Source: Aquiflexum sp. TKW24L (GTDB lineage Bacteria; Bacteroidota; Bacteroidia; Cytophagales; Cyclobacteriaceae). Taken from it: a stretch of 64,000 bases of DNA. A model generated the notes under the pieces. It was not told where the DNA came from. It did no database searches and worked only from the letters and a program-made list of their open reading frames with translations. Positions 34,577-43,495 of this stretch are shown here, piece after piece. The stretch's first letter is position 1. Each line of letters begins with the position of its first letter. Location of the stretch: contig NZ_JAMFLG010000004.1 in assembly GCF_023502205.1 (NCBI RefSeq), forward strand, positions 62,001-126,000, in the 5' to 3' direction. Both the position numbers and the translations under genes were made by a program.

Positions 34577-35134
34577 ATGACTGAGGTGACCCTTGATCTT
34601 GATTTGTTAATAAACAAAGCCTTGTTCCAAAGAATCAAGGAGCAAACATCCTTAGTCGAAAATCTCTTTCACAGATTGGCAAATGAATTTACGCAAAAAG
34701 AACTTTTAAAATTTCACAGCAATTCCAAAGGATCAAAAGTCTCAAAAGGTCATAACCTAGAAAACTCACCATATCAGGTCTTGGATCTATTAAGGGAATT
34801 TGATGAGCAATCGGGGTTTAATATCCGTGTTCTGAATTGGTGGGGGCACGGCTTCTTTATGTTTGTGTACTATGGAAATCTTACTGCGGAGAAATACCAA
34901 CAATCTATCTCAAGATTGAAAACCACTTACATGGACTGTAACCATCTTTCGCCTTGGGCATATGGTCAAATTTTATCAAAACATGAAGCATATAGTAATT
35001 CAGATAGTGATTCAATAATTGAAAAAGCGGGTTTTTTACAATTTTTTAAACAGATAATGCCAGATCCGAATTTCAATAAAACCTATGAATTGATAAAAAA
35101 AGAAATTAGGTTTATCTTAGAGAATCATTATTAA
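34577..35134 (+). CDS. Conserved-looking hypothetical protein coupled to fabH
   Basis: I do not recognise this 185-residue protein. It has no signal peptide or membrane segment. Visible features are an acidic start (MTEVTLDLDLLINKALFQRI), a Lys/Ser-rich stretch (HSNSKGSKVSKGH), a likely core YQVLDLLREFDEQSGFNIRVLNWWGHGFFMFVYYG, and a helical C-terminus. It begins 4 bases after the fabH stop, so the two are co-transcribed. A role tied to the FabH product is possible but unsupported. Confidence 0.75.
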   Translation: MTEVTLDLDLLINKALFQRIKEQTSLVENLFHRLANEFTQKELLKFHSNSKGSKVSKGHNLENSPYQVLDLLREFDEQSGFNIRVLNWWGHGFFMFVYYGNLTAEKYQQSISRLKTTYMDCNHLSPWAYGQILSKHEAYSNSDSDSIIEKAGFLQFFKQIMPDPNFNKTYELIKKEIRFILENHY

Positions 35135-35151
35135 AACTTTCCTAATTTCAT

Positions 35152-35165
35152 AATTAGCGCTAATT
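35152..35165. promoter_or_regulatory. Perfect 14-base palindrome upstream of the MORN-repeat gene
   Basis: AATTAGCGCTAATT is its own reverse complement. It sits 18 bases after the hypothetical gene's stop and 56 bases before the next start. It could be an operator for a dimeric regulator. No second copy was noticed. Confidence 0.35.
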
Positions 35166-35220
35166 TAGAACCTCCTTTGTAGGGATACCGTTATTCAACA
35201 AAAACAAGAAGTCAACCTTT

Positions 35221-36801
35221 ATGAAATATATTTTTGGAGTAATATTCTTCATAATTTCTTTCTCTTCAATTGCCCAAGACAATCAAAATCTGGTTTCTCT
35301 TTACAATTCGGATTCCTCGTTGGTCGGAACGGGTGTTTTGAGGAATGGAAGAATGGAGGGTCTTTGGAGATTTCAAAATCCCAAAACAACTGCAATTGTC
35401 CAAACAATAACTTTTAGCCAAGGATTGCGGGAGGGGTTGGCGATCAGCTTTTATCCTAATGCAAACAAACATATAGAAGCAGAATACAGGTCAAATAGGC
35501 TTAATGGATTCTATAAAGAATACGACAGAACCGGTTCCTTAAAAACCGAGATAGTATTCAATGACAGTGTCAAAGTAGGGCCGTACCGTGAATATTATGG
35601 AAGAGAAGGGCAGCCAGATTTTGTCAATCCAAAACAGGTGAAAGTTGAGGGACAGTTTGTCAATGGAAACAGACATGGAAAATGGGTTACATTCTATAAC
35701 ACCGGAGACTTGGCCGTAATCCAGACTTATGAAAACGGAAAAGTAGAAGGTCCACACATTGAATATTCATCTGACGGCAATATTTTACTTCAGGTAAATT
35801 ACAGAAATGACCTTCCTCATGGTCAATTTACAAGGTTTGCATTTGGAGGAATAGTAGAAGAAACAGGTGAATTTGTAAATGGGAGAAGGGTTGGAAAATG
35901 GATCACATATTTTCCCGGCACCAAGACCGTTGAATCTGAAACCCAATACGATGCCTTGGGTAATAAAACCGGCGAATGGAAATTTTATTATGAAAATAAA
36001 AGGGTGGCCCGAATTGAAAAATATGAAAATGACATCCCCGTAGGAACCTGGGAAGAGTTTTTTCCAAACAGGGCTCTCTCTAAAAGAAAAGTATATGAAC
36101 TGGGGTTACCTGTGGGCGCTTACATTGAAAACCATTCTAATGGCAATATATCCGTACAGGGCCAATACCTGAACGGAGGAAAAGATGGCCTTTGGAAGAG
36201 TTATTTTCCGGAAGGAAAAATTTATTCTATCGGTGAGTATAAAAACGACTTAAAAACAGGTCTTTGGAAATATTTTAATAAAATCGGGATTTTGATCGCC
36301 GAAGGAGAATACACCTTGGGGTCGGAAAACGGACAATGGTTTTATTACTATGATGGAGGGCAATTGAAATCTGTTGGAAGCTATTTCTTAGGGTTTGAAG
36401 ATGGCACATGGGGACTTTTTTATGACAACAAACAACTCACTCAAGAAGAATTTTGGACCAATGGCAGGTTGAACAATATAGGAGATTATTTTTCATATGA
36501 TGGATCCAAAACTTTGGAGAAGGGAAGCCTAAAGGATGGAAATGGTACCCGCATTACCTATTACGTAGATGGTAATAGAGAATCTGAAGGGAGTTACCTT
36601 AGCGGAAAACCGGAGGGATTATGGATTTATTACCATGAAACTGCCAAAAAAGCATCGGAAGGCCAAATGAAAGATGGCAAAAAAGAAGGGCCATGGAAAT
36701 ATTACAATGTAAGTGGCAGGCTCGAGCAAGTCATCAATTATAAGGATGATGAAGTTGTGCAAGAAAATCAGGGAACAGGTGATACAGGATTCAATTTTTA
36801 A
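35221..36801 (+). CDS. Secreted MORN-repeat (YwqK-like) protein
   Basis: A 526-residue protein with a signal peptide (MKYIFGVIFFIISFSSIAQ). The remainder is about 20 repeats of roughly 23 residues with the MORN-variant pattern G-x-W-x-x-Y-x-x-G-x-x-x-x-x-G-x-Y (for example NGRRVGKWITYFPG, NKTGEWKFYYEN, GKDGLWKSYFPEGK, GSENGQWFYYYDGG). Related proteins in databases are often labelled YwqK-family antitoxins, but no toxin partner is present. The number of repeats and the export signal suggest a surface or periplasmic binding scaffold. Function unknown. Confidence 0.85.
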   Translation: MKYIFGVIFFIISFSSIAQDNQNLVSLYNSDSSLVGTGVLRNGRMEGLWRFQNPKTTAIVQTITFSQGLREGLAISFYPNANKHIEAEYRSNRLNGFYKEYDRTGSLKTEIVFNDSVKVGPYREYYGREGQPDFVNPKQVKVEGQFVNGNRHGKWVTFYNTGDLAVIQTYENGKVEGPHIEYSSDGNILLQVNYRNDLPHGQFTRFAFGGIVEETGEFVNGRRVGKWITYFPGTKTVESETQYDALGNKTGEWKFYYENKRVARIEKYENDIPVGTWEEFFPNRALSKRKVYELGLPVGAYIENHSNGNISVQGQYLNGGKDGLWKSYFPEGKIYSIGEYKNDLKTGLWKYFNKIGILIAEGEYTLGSENGQWFYYYDGGQLKSVGSYFLGFEDGTWGLFYDNKQLTQEEFWTNGRLNNIGDYFSYDGSKTLEKGSLKDGNGTRITYYVDGNRESEGSYLSGKPEGLWIYYHETAKKASEGQMKDGKKEGPWKYYNVSGRLEQVINYKDDEVVQENQGTGDTGFNF

Positions 36802-36849
36802 TTTTTCTAAACACTTAAAGACCTGTCGGAGTTTTTAAAAATAAAAGCC

Positions 36850-37023
36850 ATGTTTGGATTATTTAAGAAAAAATCAGAATTGGAAAAGCTTCAGGATAGT
36901 TACAAGGAGATGCTGGAGAAAGCACATAAATCATCTCATAGCAATCGAACCTTGGCAGATAAGCTAGCAGCCGAGGCTGAGGAAATAGCAAAAAAAATAG
37001 ACCTTCTCAAAAAACAAGGTTAA
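36850..37023 (+). CDS. Lacal_2735 family small protein
   Basis: A 57-residue protein, MFGLFKKKSELEKLQDSY..., ending LLKKQG. The start FGLFKKKSE, the amphipathic helix (QDSYKEMLEKAHKSS), the N-R-T-x-A-D turn and the second helix (AEAEEIAKKIDLL) match the small Lacal_2735 family known mainly from Bacteroidota. No function is established for that family. The predicted structure is a two-helix hairpin with a basic start. It has its own start 48 bases after the MORN gene and is followed at once by a terminator. Confidence 0.85.
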   Translation: MFGLFKKKSELEKLQDSYKEMLEKAHKSSHSNRTLADKLAAEAEEIAKKIDLLKKQG

Positions 37024-37028
37024 TTGTG

Positions 37029-37058
37029 AAAATCCTGGGAGCTACTTACCAGGATTTT
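37029..37058 (+). terminator. Rho-independent terminator after the Lacal_2735 gene
   Basis: A perfect 10-bp stem (AAAATCCTGG / CCAGGATTTT) with a 10-base loop, followed by further T residues to 37062. It begins 5 bases after the stop codon. Confidence 0.9.
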
Positions 37059-37235
37059 TTTTGATACCATTTTTAGATCTTTTTTAACATTTTCAGGTAT
37101 TTATTATTTGATCGGTTTAAAATAAAAAATTGCTAAAACGATTTTTCAAAATATTTTATTCTTTTTTAACAAAAAGTATAAAACTTAATTCTTTTAACTG
37201 CCGTAAAACCCAACAAGAAAATAAACCATACTACT

Positions 37236-38582
37236 ATGAAAAAGTCAATAATTTATCGGCTAAGTTTCGTGATCATTTTCGGGTTGGGATTGATTTTCAG
37301 TCACGAATCCAAAGCAGTCCCAAATCACGGCATTTCCTTTCAGGTATTTTACAATGAATTGAGCCCATATGGAGACTGGGTCATGGATCCTTCCTTTGGT
37401 TATGTCTGGGTTCCTTTTGTAGAGCAGGGATTTCATCCTTATGGTACAAACGGATATTGGGAAATGACCAACTTTGGAAATACCTGGGTATCAAATTATC
37501 AATGGGGTTGGGCACCTTTCCACTACGGTCGTTGGTTCAGGACTGATTACTACGGTTGGGCATGGGTACCTGGTTATGAGTGGGGTCCTGCATGGGTAAA
37601 TTGGAGAACAGGCGGTGGGTATTATGGTTGGGCGCCTTTAAGTCCAGGTTTCCATGTTAATGTAGGATTCAATGTTCCTTCCAATTATTGGGTATTCGTC
37701 TCTCAAAGGAGATTCAGAGCAAGAAATTTCTACAGGTATTATGCACCATCATATTATGTTTCCAATATCTATAATAGAACGACAGTCATCAACAACACCT
37801 ATGTCTATAACAATACGACCTATAATACCGGCCCTTCCAGGAGAGAAATCGAAAGATCCACAAGAACAACTGTACCGGTATATCAAGTCAGTGATTCAGC
37901 GAGGCCAGGAAGAACCGTAGTCCAAAATGATAGGATTAGTGTATACAGACCTGAGGTAAGAGAATCCAATGGGCGCAGTGAAAATTCAAGACCGTCTAGG
38001 GTATTTACTGCAGAGGAATATAAAGAAAGGTCTACCATGGGAAATCGACCAAGCGCTTCTTCTCCGAGAAGTGTCCAAAACCAATCCTCCCGTGGATCCG
38101 AGGGTCAGGCAACAGCTGTAAGAGAATCCAACAGAAACAATGGTATAAATACCAACTCTGGCGTAATAGAATCTGCAACTCCTTCGAGAAATACTCAAAC
38201 ATCTGATCGAAATAGGTCCTTGGATCAAGTTCAGCCAAGGGTTCAACAAAATCCAGAAAAAGCACGTACAGTGGAACAAAGGTCAAGAAACAGTTCTCCT
38301 TCGGTTTCCAATGGAAATTCAAGGACTGGTCAGGCAGCACAATCCCCAAAGCCAGATGTTTCGAGGACAATAGAAAATACTCAAAGGAGAGTTGAATCAA
38401 CCGGGCAGCAGACTAATCAAAGAACGCAGCAGGAAATCACAAAACCGGCACAAAGCCGTCAAGCTGCTCCACAAGAAGTAAAACCGAGGTTACAAGAAAA
38501 GCCTCAAGAATCTCCTGCTTCCAGATCAAGTTCCGGAAGCCGATCTGCAACAGCTCCGCGAGGAGGACGAGGAGGAAACTAG
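37236..38582 (+). CDS. Secreted YXWGXW/DUF6600-type protein with a long disordered C-terminus
   Basis: A 448-residue protein with a signal peptide (MKKSIIYRLSFVIIFGLGLIFSHESKA). Residues about 30-150 are rich in Trp, Tyr and Gly with motifs SPYGDWVMDPSFGYVWVP, YQWGWAPFHYGRW, YYGWAWVPGYEWGPAWV and GYYGWAPLSPG, the YXWGXW repeat pattern. From about residue 210 to the end the sequence is low complexity (Ser, Arg, Gln, Asn, Pro) and probably disordered, ending in GSRSATAPRGGRGGN. A surface or cell-envelope role is likely; function is unknown. It is monocistronic with a terminator. Confidence 0.85.
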   Translation: MKKSIIYRLSFVIIFGLGLIFSHESKAVPNHGISFQVFYNELSPYGDWVMDPSFGYVWVPFVEQGFHPYGTNGYWEMTNFGNTWVSNYQWGWAPFHYGRWFRTDYYGWAWVPGYEWGPAWVNWRTGGGYYGWAPLSPGFHVNVGFNVPSNYWVFVSQRRFRARNFYRYYAPSYYVSNIYNRTTVINNTYVYNNTTYNTGPSRREIERSTRTTVPVYQVSDSARPGRTVVQNDRISVYRPEVRESNGRSENSRPSRVFTAEEYKERSTMGNRPSASSPRSVQNQSSRGSEGQATAVRESNRNNGINTNSGVIESATPSRNTQTSDRNRSLDQVQPRVQQNPEKARTVEQRSRNSSPSVSNGNSRTGQAAQSPKPDVSRTIENTQRRVESTGQQTNQRTQQEITKPAQSRQAAPQEVKPRLQEKPQESPASRSSSGSRSATAPRGGRGGN

Positions 38583-38593
38583 ACCATATCAAA

Positions 38594-38613
38594 AGGGGCC
38601 CAATCGGGCCTCT
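38594..38613 (+). terminator. Rho-independent terminator after the YXWGXW gene
   Basis: An 8-bp GC-rich stem (AGGGGCCC / GGGCCTCT, one G-T wobble) with a 4-base loop and a following run of eight T. It begins 12 bases after the stop. The remaining gap to 38885 is AT-rich, holds no visible gene and must contain the promoter of the ROK regulator. Confidence 0.88.
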
Positions 38614-38885
38614 TTTTTTTAAATCTCTGAATAGCATCCAAGCCAACAATTGCCTGTAACAAAAAATGTCTATCGTCAGAAAGTTTATAAAAAAATCAAG
38701 ATGTTTTTCTTAGAATGATAACCCTAAAACCAAAACAAAAAATAAAAACTTCTATAACCTACATATCAAATGAAATAATGAACCACTCATTTTACATATT
38801 TTTACATTTGATACTTAATTTTTTTTATTAAGTTCCTTTGATATGCTTTAAAAAATCATTTAATTGGCTTTCTTAAATCCTGCGA

Positions 38886-40124
38886 ATGAACTTAATAAAC
38901 CCAAAAAAAAACCTGGAAAAAATCCAGGGGGTGGTAGAGACCAAGAGTTATACCAACAAGCTGAAACTGATCAAAAACCTATATATAAAAGGAAGCAATA
39001 CTGCTGGAGAAATCTGTACGGAGGTTGGGATTTCACTGCCCACCGTCAATTCTCTTATAAGTGATTTGATGGCATCTGGGGAAGTGATAAAAAACGGCAG
39101 GGCAGAATCACAAGGTGGTAGAAAACCTGACCTGTACCAGTTGGCAGGAGACGCATTCTACGTACTTTCTGTGGATATTAATAAATTTCGGGTGAGAGCT
39201 GCAATCTATAACAGTGCAAATGAAGCCGTCTCGGAGGCTGAAACAATCAAGATCACCTTGAACAATGAAAAAGATACCTACGAACAGATTTGCGACTTCA
39301 TTTTGGATCATAAAAACAATTCAGGAATACCAGACGAGAAAATCATTGCCGTTGGGATTTCCATGCCTGGACTGATAGATTCCATTCACGGTATCAACCA
39401 TACTTACCTAAAATTTGGAAAGAAAAGCCTTGTAGAAAATTTAGAGGCAAGACTTGAAAGAAGAGTCTTTTTGGAAAACGATGCCAGGGCTATGACCTTG
39501 GCAGAGTTCAAATTCGGTCAGAAAGATAATTACAAAAACGTCCTAGGTATTTTTATAGGCTGGGGAATTGGTTTGGGTATAATCATAGATGGCAAAATTT
39601 ATCAAGGAGCATCCGGATTTGCAGGGGAGTTTAGCCACTCTCCCATTTTCGATTCTAGTGACATCACTTGTATCTGTGGAAAAAAAGGATGCTTGGAATC
39701 GGTTGCTTCGGGTACCGCAATCGTTAGGATGGCCAAAGAAGCCATTACCACCGATAGCGATTCGATTTTGTCGAGGATGGTCAGGGAAAATAACCAGGAA
39801 ATAGAACCATTTCTTGTGGTGGATGCGGCTCTTGCCGGAGATCAAAGGGCTATTACAATTCTTTCGGAAGTCGGCCTGGATTTGGGAAGAGGCATATCCA
39901 TCCTTATCCAGCTTCTAAATCCTGAAATGATCATTATCGGCGGATCTGTTGCAGAAGCCAAACAATATTTGATTACCCCTATTCAGCAGGCTTTGAACAT
40001 TTACAGTATGGCCAAGGCAAGAGAAAACACCGAGTTGTCATTGTATAAGCTTGGCAAAGAGGTCGGGTTACTTGGCGGCGTAGCAGTGGTAAATGAGAAA
40101 ATATTTGACGATGTGCTTCAATAA
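38886..40124 (+). CDS. ROK-family transcriptional regulator (NagC/XylR type)
   Basis: A 412-residue protein. An N-terminal winged HTH (about 20-75: KLKLIKNLYIKGSNTAGEICTEVGISLPTVNSLISDLMASGEV) is followed by a ROK sugar-kinase-like domain with LSVDINKFRVRAAIY, NDARAMTLAEFKFG, GIFIGWGIGLGIIIDG and the zinc motif CICGKKGCLE. Such proteins bind a sugar or phosphosugar and repress uptake or catabolic genes. A normal ROK kinase has DxGGT in the first motif; here DINKFR replaces it, consistent with a regulator rather than a kinase. It probably controls the downstream VCBS and haloperoxidase genes. Confidence 0.93.
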   Translation: MNLINPKKNLEKIQGVVETKSYTNKLKLIKNLYIKGSNTAGEICTEVGISLPTVNSLISDLMASGEVIKNGRAESQGGRKPDLYQLAGDAFYVLSVDINKFRVRAAIYNSANEAVSEAETIKITLNNEKDTYEQICDFILDHKNNSGIPDEKIIAVGISMPGLIDSIHGINHTYLKFGKKSLVENLEARLERRVFLENDARAMTLAEFKFGQKDNYKNVLGIFIGWGIGLGIIIDGKIYQGASGFAGEFSHSPIFDSSDITCICGKKGCLESVASGTAIVRMAKEAITTDSDSILSRMVRENNQEIEPFLVVDAALAGDQRAITILSEVGLDLGRGISILIQLLNPEMIIIGGSVAEAKQYLITPIQQALNIYSMAKARENTELSLYKLGKEVGLLGGVAVVNEKIFDDVLQ

Positions 40125-40185
40125 AATCGAGCCCCTCCAAGTAGTAAATTAAGTCCAATTGAAGTATGATTCTTTTGAAAGTAAT

Positions 40186-43100
40186 ATGAAGCAGGCGATT
40201 TCAAAATCTGTTTTGCCTTTATTGATGGTAATATCAGGTATTTGTCTGTTTTTCTTTTCGGGAACAGAAAAAAATAAAACAGGTGCTTTTGAACTCCTTA
40301 CACCAAAAAGAACAGGAATAACTTTTTCAAATACGCTTAAAGAAGACCAAAAAAACAACATCCTTACCTACGAATATTTTTACAACGGTGGTGGCGTTGC
40401 AGTTGGTGATTTCAACAATGACGGGCTTGAAGATATTTTCTTTACAGGAAATATGACTGATAACGCGCTCTACCTCAATGAAGGTGATTTCAGGTTTAAA
40501 GACATTTCTAAAACAGCGGGTATAAAAGGAAAAAAATCCTGGACAACAGGTGTGACGGTGGTGGATATCAATGGTGACGGTTGGCTTGACATTTACGTCT
40601 GCTACTCAGGCAATGGAGCTGTCGAAAGCCGAAGAAATGAATTATTCATCAATCAGGGAAACATGACTTTCAAAGAAAGTGCAGCTTTCTATGGCTTAGA
40701 TGATCCGTCTAACAGTACTCAGGCATTGTTTTTTGACTTTGACAAGGATGGGGATCTAGATATGTATTTACTCAACCATCATATTCAGGTCATCAATGAA
40801 ATTGAATTTGACCAAGCAAGAGCAGTTAGGCACCCCTTTGCAGGTGATAAACTTTTCCGAAACGATGGAGGAAAATTTATTGACATCAGCCAAGCCGCCG
40901 GGATCAAAGGAACGGCTTTGGGATTTGGACTTGGGGTTGCAGCTTCAGATATCAACGGAGATGGATGGATCGATTTATACATCAGCAATGATTATATCGA
41001 GCCAGATTACCTGTATATCAACAATGGTGATGGCACATTTTCTGATCGAATGACGGATATGCTTCAGCATATTTCCCACTTTTCAATGGGATCAGATATT
41101 TCGGATGTCAACAATGACGGATTGATGGACATCTTTACTTTGGACATGCTACCCGAAGACAATAAAAGACAGAAACTGCTCTACGGTCCAGAAAATTACG
41201 AGCAGTATGCCTTGATGGTCAACCGCGGATTTTACCATCAGCAAATGCGGAATATGCTACAGCTTAACCAAGGGAACGGTTTGTTTAGCGAAATCGGGCA
41301 ACTAGCCGGCATTTCAAACACGGATTGGAGTTGGTCGGCTTTGTTCTTTGACGCCACCAACTCTGGTCACAAAGACCTTTTTGTCAGCAATGGGTATTAC
41401 AGAGACTATACTAACAGGGATTTTTTGAAATACAAAGGAGATTATTATTTCAAATCAGCTGTCGCAGGAGAAAAAGCAGATACCCTTCATCTTGTCACCA
41501 GCATGACTTCTACTCCTGTTTCAAATTACATTTTTGAAAATGGGGGAAATTTAGTATTCAAAGACAAAACAAAAGAGTGGGGTATGCATTTTCCCAATTT
41601 CTCGAGTGGAGCTGTATATGCTGATCTGGACAATGACGGGCAACTTGATCTCGTAGTAAATAACCAAAACCATCCTGCTTTTGTCTACCAAAACAAATAC
41701 AAGGAATATAGTGGAGAAACCCAAAACTGGATTCAAATCAATTTAAAAGGAAATGCCCCAAATACTTCAGGAATCGGCGCTAAAGTAGCTGTCTACAGTG
41801 AGGGGCAAGTTCAATATCTGGAGCAAATGCCTACCCGTGGATTCCAATCCTCGGTGTCTACCCGTCTTCATTTTGGCTTGGGAGAAAGGTCAAAAGTAGA
41901 TTCAATCTTTGTAACCTGGCCAAAGGGAAATATACAATTGGTAAAAGAAATTGTAATTAATTCCATTGTAGAAATAACCGAAAGTTCAGGGTCAGGGAAT
42001 GGAAATCCAAAATTTACTACTTCGCCACTTTTCATACAAACTGAAAATAAAATTCCTTTTGTTCATGAGGAATATGGTTTCAATGATTTCAAGCGACAAC
42101 CACTATTGCTAGAAATGCCTTCCTATGTAGGGCCGGTGATGGCGGCGGCTGATATCAACGGAGATGGATTGGAGGAGATTTTTGTGGGTGGAACAAAAGG
42201 ATCTGAAGGTAAACTATTCCGGTTTTTGAATGGAAAATGGGAAACGATGAATTCCTTTAAATCTGAAAGTGAATTTACAGATGCAGATGCCACATTTTTC
42301 GATGCAAATGGAGATGGACATCTGGATTTATATATATGCAGCGGAGGCTATCACGATTACCTTTCTAATGAAGAATCCCTTCAGGACAGGTTGTATATCA
42401 ATGATGGAAATGGAAACCTGAACCTCAGTACCAATTCATTGCCAAAAATGCTTGCCAGCACCTCCTCTGTAACAGTCGCCGATTTCAACCGGGACGGCAA
42501 TCCCGACCTCTTTATTGGAGGGAGGGTCATCCCCGGAAAATATCCCCAAACACCACAAAGCTTCCTCTTGATCAATGATGGAAGAGGTAAGTTTATAGAT
42601 CTCTCAAGTCAGTTTCTTCCTTTGGAAGGGAAAATAGGAATGGTCGCAGATGCAGAAACTTTAGATCTGAACCAGGATGGATTTCAGGATTTGGTTATCG
42701 TTGGAGAATATATGCCCGTCACTGTTTTCCTGAATGAAGGTGGAAGCAAATTTAAAGATGTGACCAAAGACTGGGTTGGCGAAGAAACAAAAGGCTGGTG
42801 GTCAAGTATTGCTGTCGCAGATTTTGACAAAGATGGAGACATGGATTTGGTCGTTGGGAATTTTGGTTTGAATACCCAATTGAAAGCCAATAAAACCGAA
42901 CCATTAAGGATGTACTTTGGGGATTTTGATGACAATACTTCCACCGATCCCATTTTGGTTAATTATGTACAGGGAAAACCATTTCCTTTTCCAAGCAGAG
43001 ATGAATTGCTGGATCAGGTTTATGGTTTCAGAAGCAAATTCACAGATTACGCAACATATGCAACCGCTACAATCGAGCAAATACTGACCAAAGAGCAGAT

Positions 43101-43494
43101 AGAAAAATCCTCCAAATTAGAAGCGACCGAATTGCATACCATGTACTTTGAAAACCAATCAGGAAAGTTCATTCCATATGAATTACCGATCGAGGCGCAG
43201 TTTGCTCCGGTACATGCCATCCATGTTTTTGATTATAACCATGATGGAAATTTGGATCTTTTATTAGGAGGCAACCAGACTTATACCAGATTGAGGCTCG
43301 GAATGATGGATGCCAATTTGGGTTTGTTGTTCAAAGGGGATGGAAAAGGCAATTTCCAATATATCCCCCAGCGGGTTTCAGGATTCTCTATTTTGGGCGA
43401 TGTAAAGTCTATCATTCAACTTCCTTCCCAACCAAATATCCTGTATTTTGGTATCAATAACCGGGGCATTATTAATTATCAAATGCAAGATTAA
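40186..43494 (+). CDS. VCBS/FG-GAP repeat protein with ASPIC/UnbV domain (CRTAC1-like)
   Basis: A 1102-residue secreted protein. ATG 40186 is chosen over a TTG 27 bases earlier because it opens directly onto the signal segment (MKQAISKSVLPLLMVISGICLFFF). Many FG-GAP/VCBS blades carry calcium-binding DxNxDGxxD loops (GDFNNDGLEDIFF, VDINGDGWLDIYV, SDINGDGWIDLYI, ADLDNDGQLDLVV, ADFNRDGNPDLFI, FDYNHDGNLDLLL). An ASPIC/UnbV domain lies in the middle (about 530-610: NTSGIGAKVAVYSEG, RLHFGLGERSKVDSIFVTWP). These proteins are common in Bacteroidota glycan loci and are thought to bind glycans at the surface; activity is unproven. A vanadium-haloperoxidase-like gene follows within 2 bases. Confidence 0.9.
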   Translation: MKQAISKSVLPLLMVISGICLFFFSGTEKNKTGAFELLTPKRTGITFSNTLKEDQKNNILTYEYFYNGGGVAVGDFNNDGLEDIFFTGNMTDNALYLNEGDFRFKDISKTAGIKGKKSWTTGVTVVDINGDGWLDIYVCYSGNGAVESRRNELFINQGNMTFKESAAFYGLDDPSNSTQALFFDFDKDGDLDMYLLNHHIQVINEIEFDQARAVRHPFAGDKLFRNDGGKFIDISQAAGIKGTALGFGLGVAASDINGDGWIDLYISNDYIEPDYLYINNGDGTFSDRMTDMLQHISHFSMGSDISDVNNDGLMDIFTLDMLPEDNKRQKLLYGPENYEQYALMVNRGFYHQQMRNMLQLNQGNGLFSEIGQLAGISNTDWSWSALFFDATNSGHKDLFVSNGYYRDYTNRDFLKYKGDYYFKSAVAGEKADTLHLVTSMTSTPVSNYIFENGGNLVFKDKTKEWGMHFPNFSSGAVYADLDNDGQLDLVVNNQNHPAFVYQNKYKEYSGETQNWIQINLKGNAPNTSGIGAKVAVYSEGQVQYLEQMPTRGFQSSVSTRLHFGLGERSKVDSIFVTWPKGNIQLVKEIVINSIVEITESSGSGNGNPKFTTSPLFIQTENKIPFVHEEYGFNDFKRQPLLLEMPSYVGPVMAAADINGDGLEEIFVGGTKGSEGKLFRFLNGKWETMNSFKSESEFTDADATFFDANGDGHLDLYICSGGYHDYLSNEESLQDRLYINDGNGNLNLSTNSLPKMLASTSSVTVADFNRDGNPDLFIGGRVIPGKYPQTPQSFLLINDGRGKFIDLSSQFLPLEGKIGMVADAETLDLNQDGFQDLVIVGEYMPVTVFLNEGGSKFKDVTKDWVGEETKGWWSSIAVADFDKDGDMDLVVGNFGLNTQLKANKTEPLRMYFGDFDDNTSTDPILVNYVQGKPFPFPSRDELLDQVYGFRSKFTDYATYATATIEQILTKEQIEKSSKLEATELHTMYFENQSGKFIPYELPIEAQFAPVHAIHVFDYNHDGNLDLLLGGNQTYTRLRLGMMDANLGLLFKGDGKGNFQYIPQRVSGFSILGDVKSIIQLPSQPNILYFGINNRGIINYQMQD

Positions 43495-43495
43495 A

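Noticed and set aside
35221-36801. Antitoxin of a toxin-antitoxin system (YwqK label)
   Set aside because: The protein has an export signal and about 20 MORN-type repeats, and no toxin gene is adjacent.
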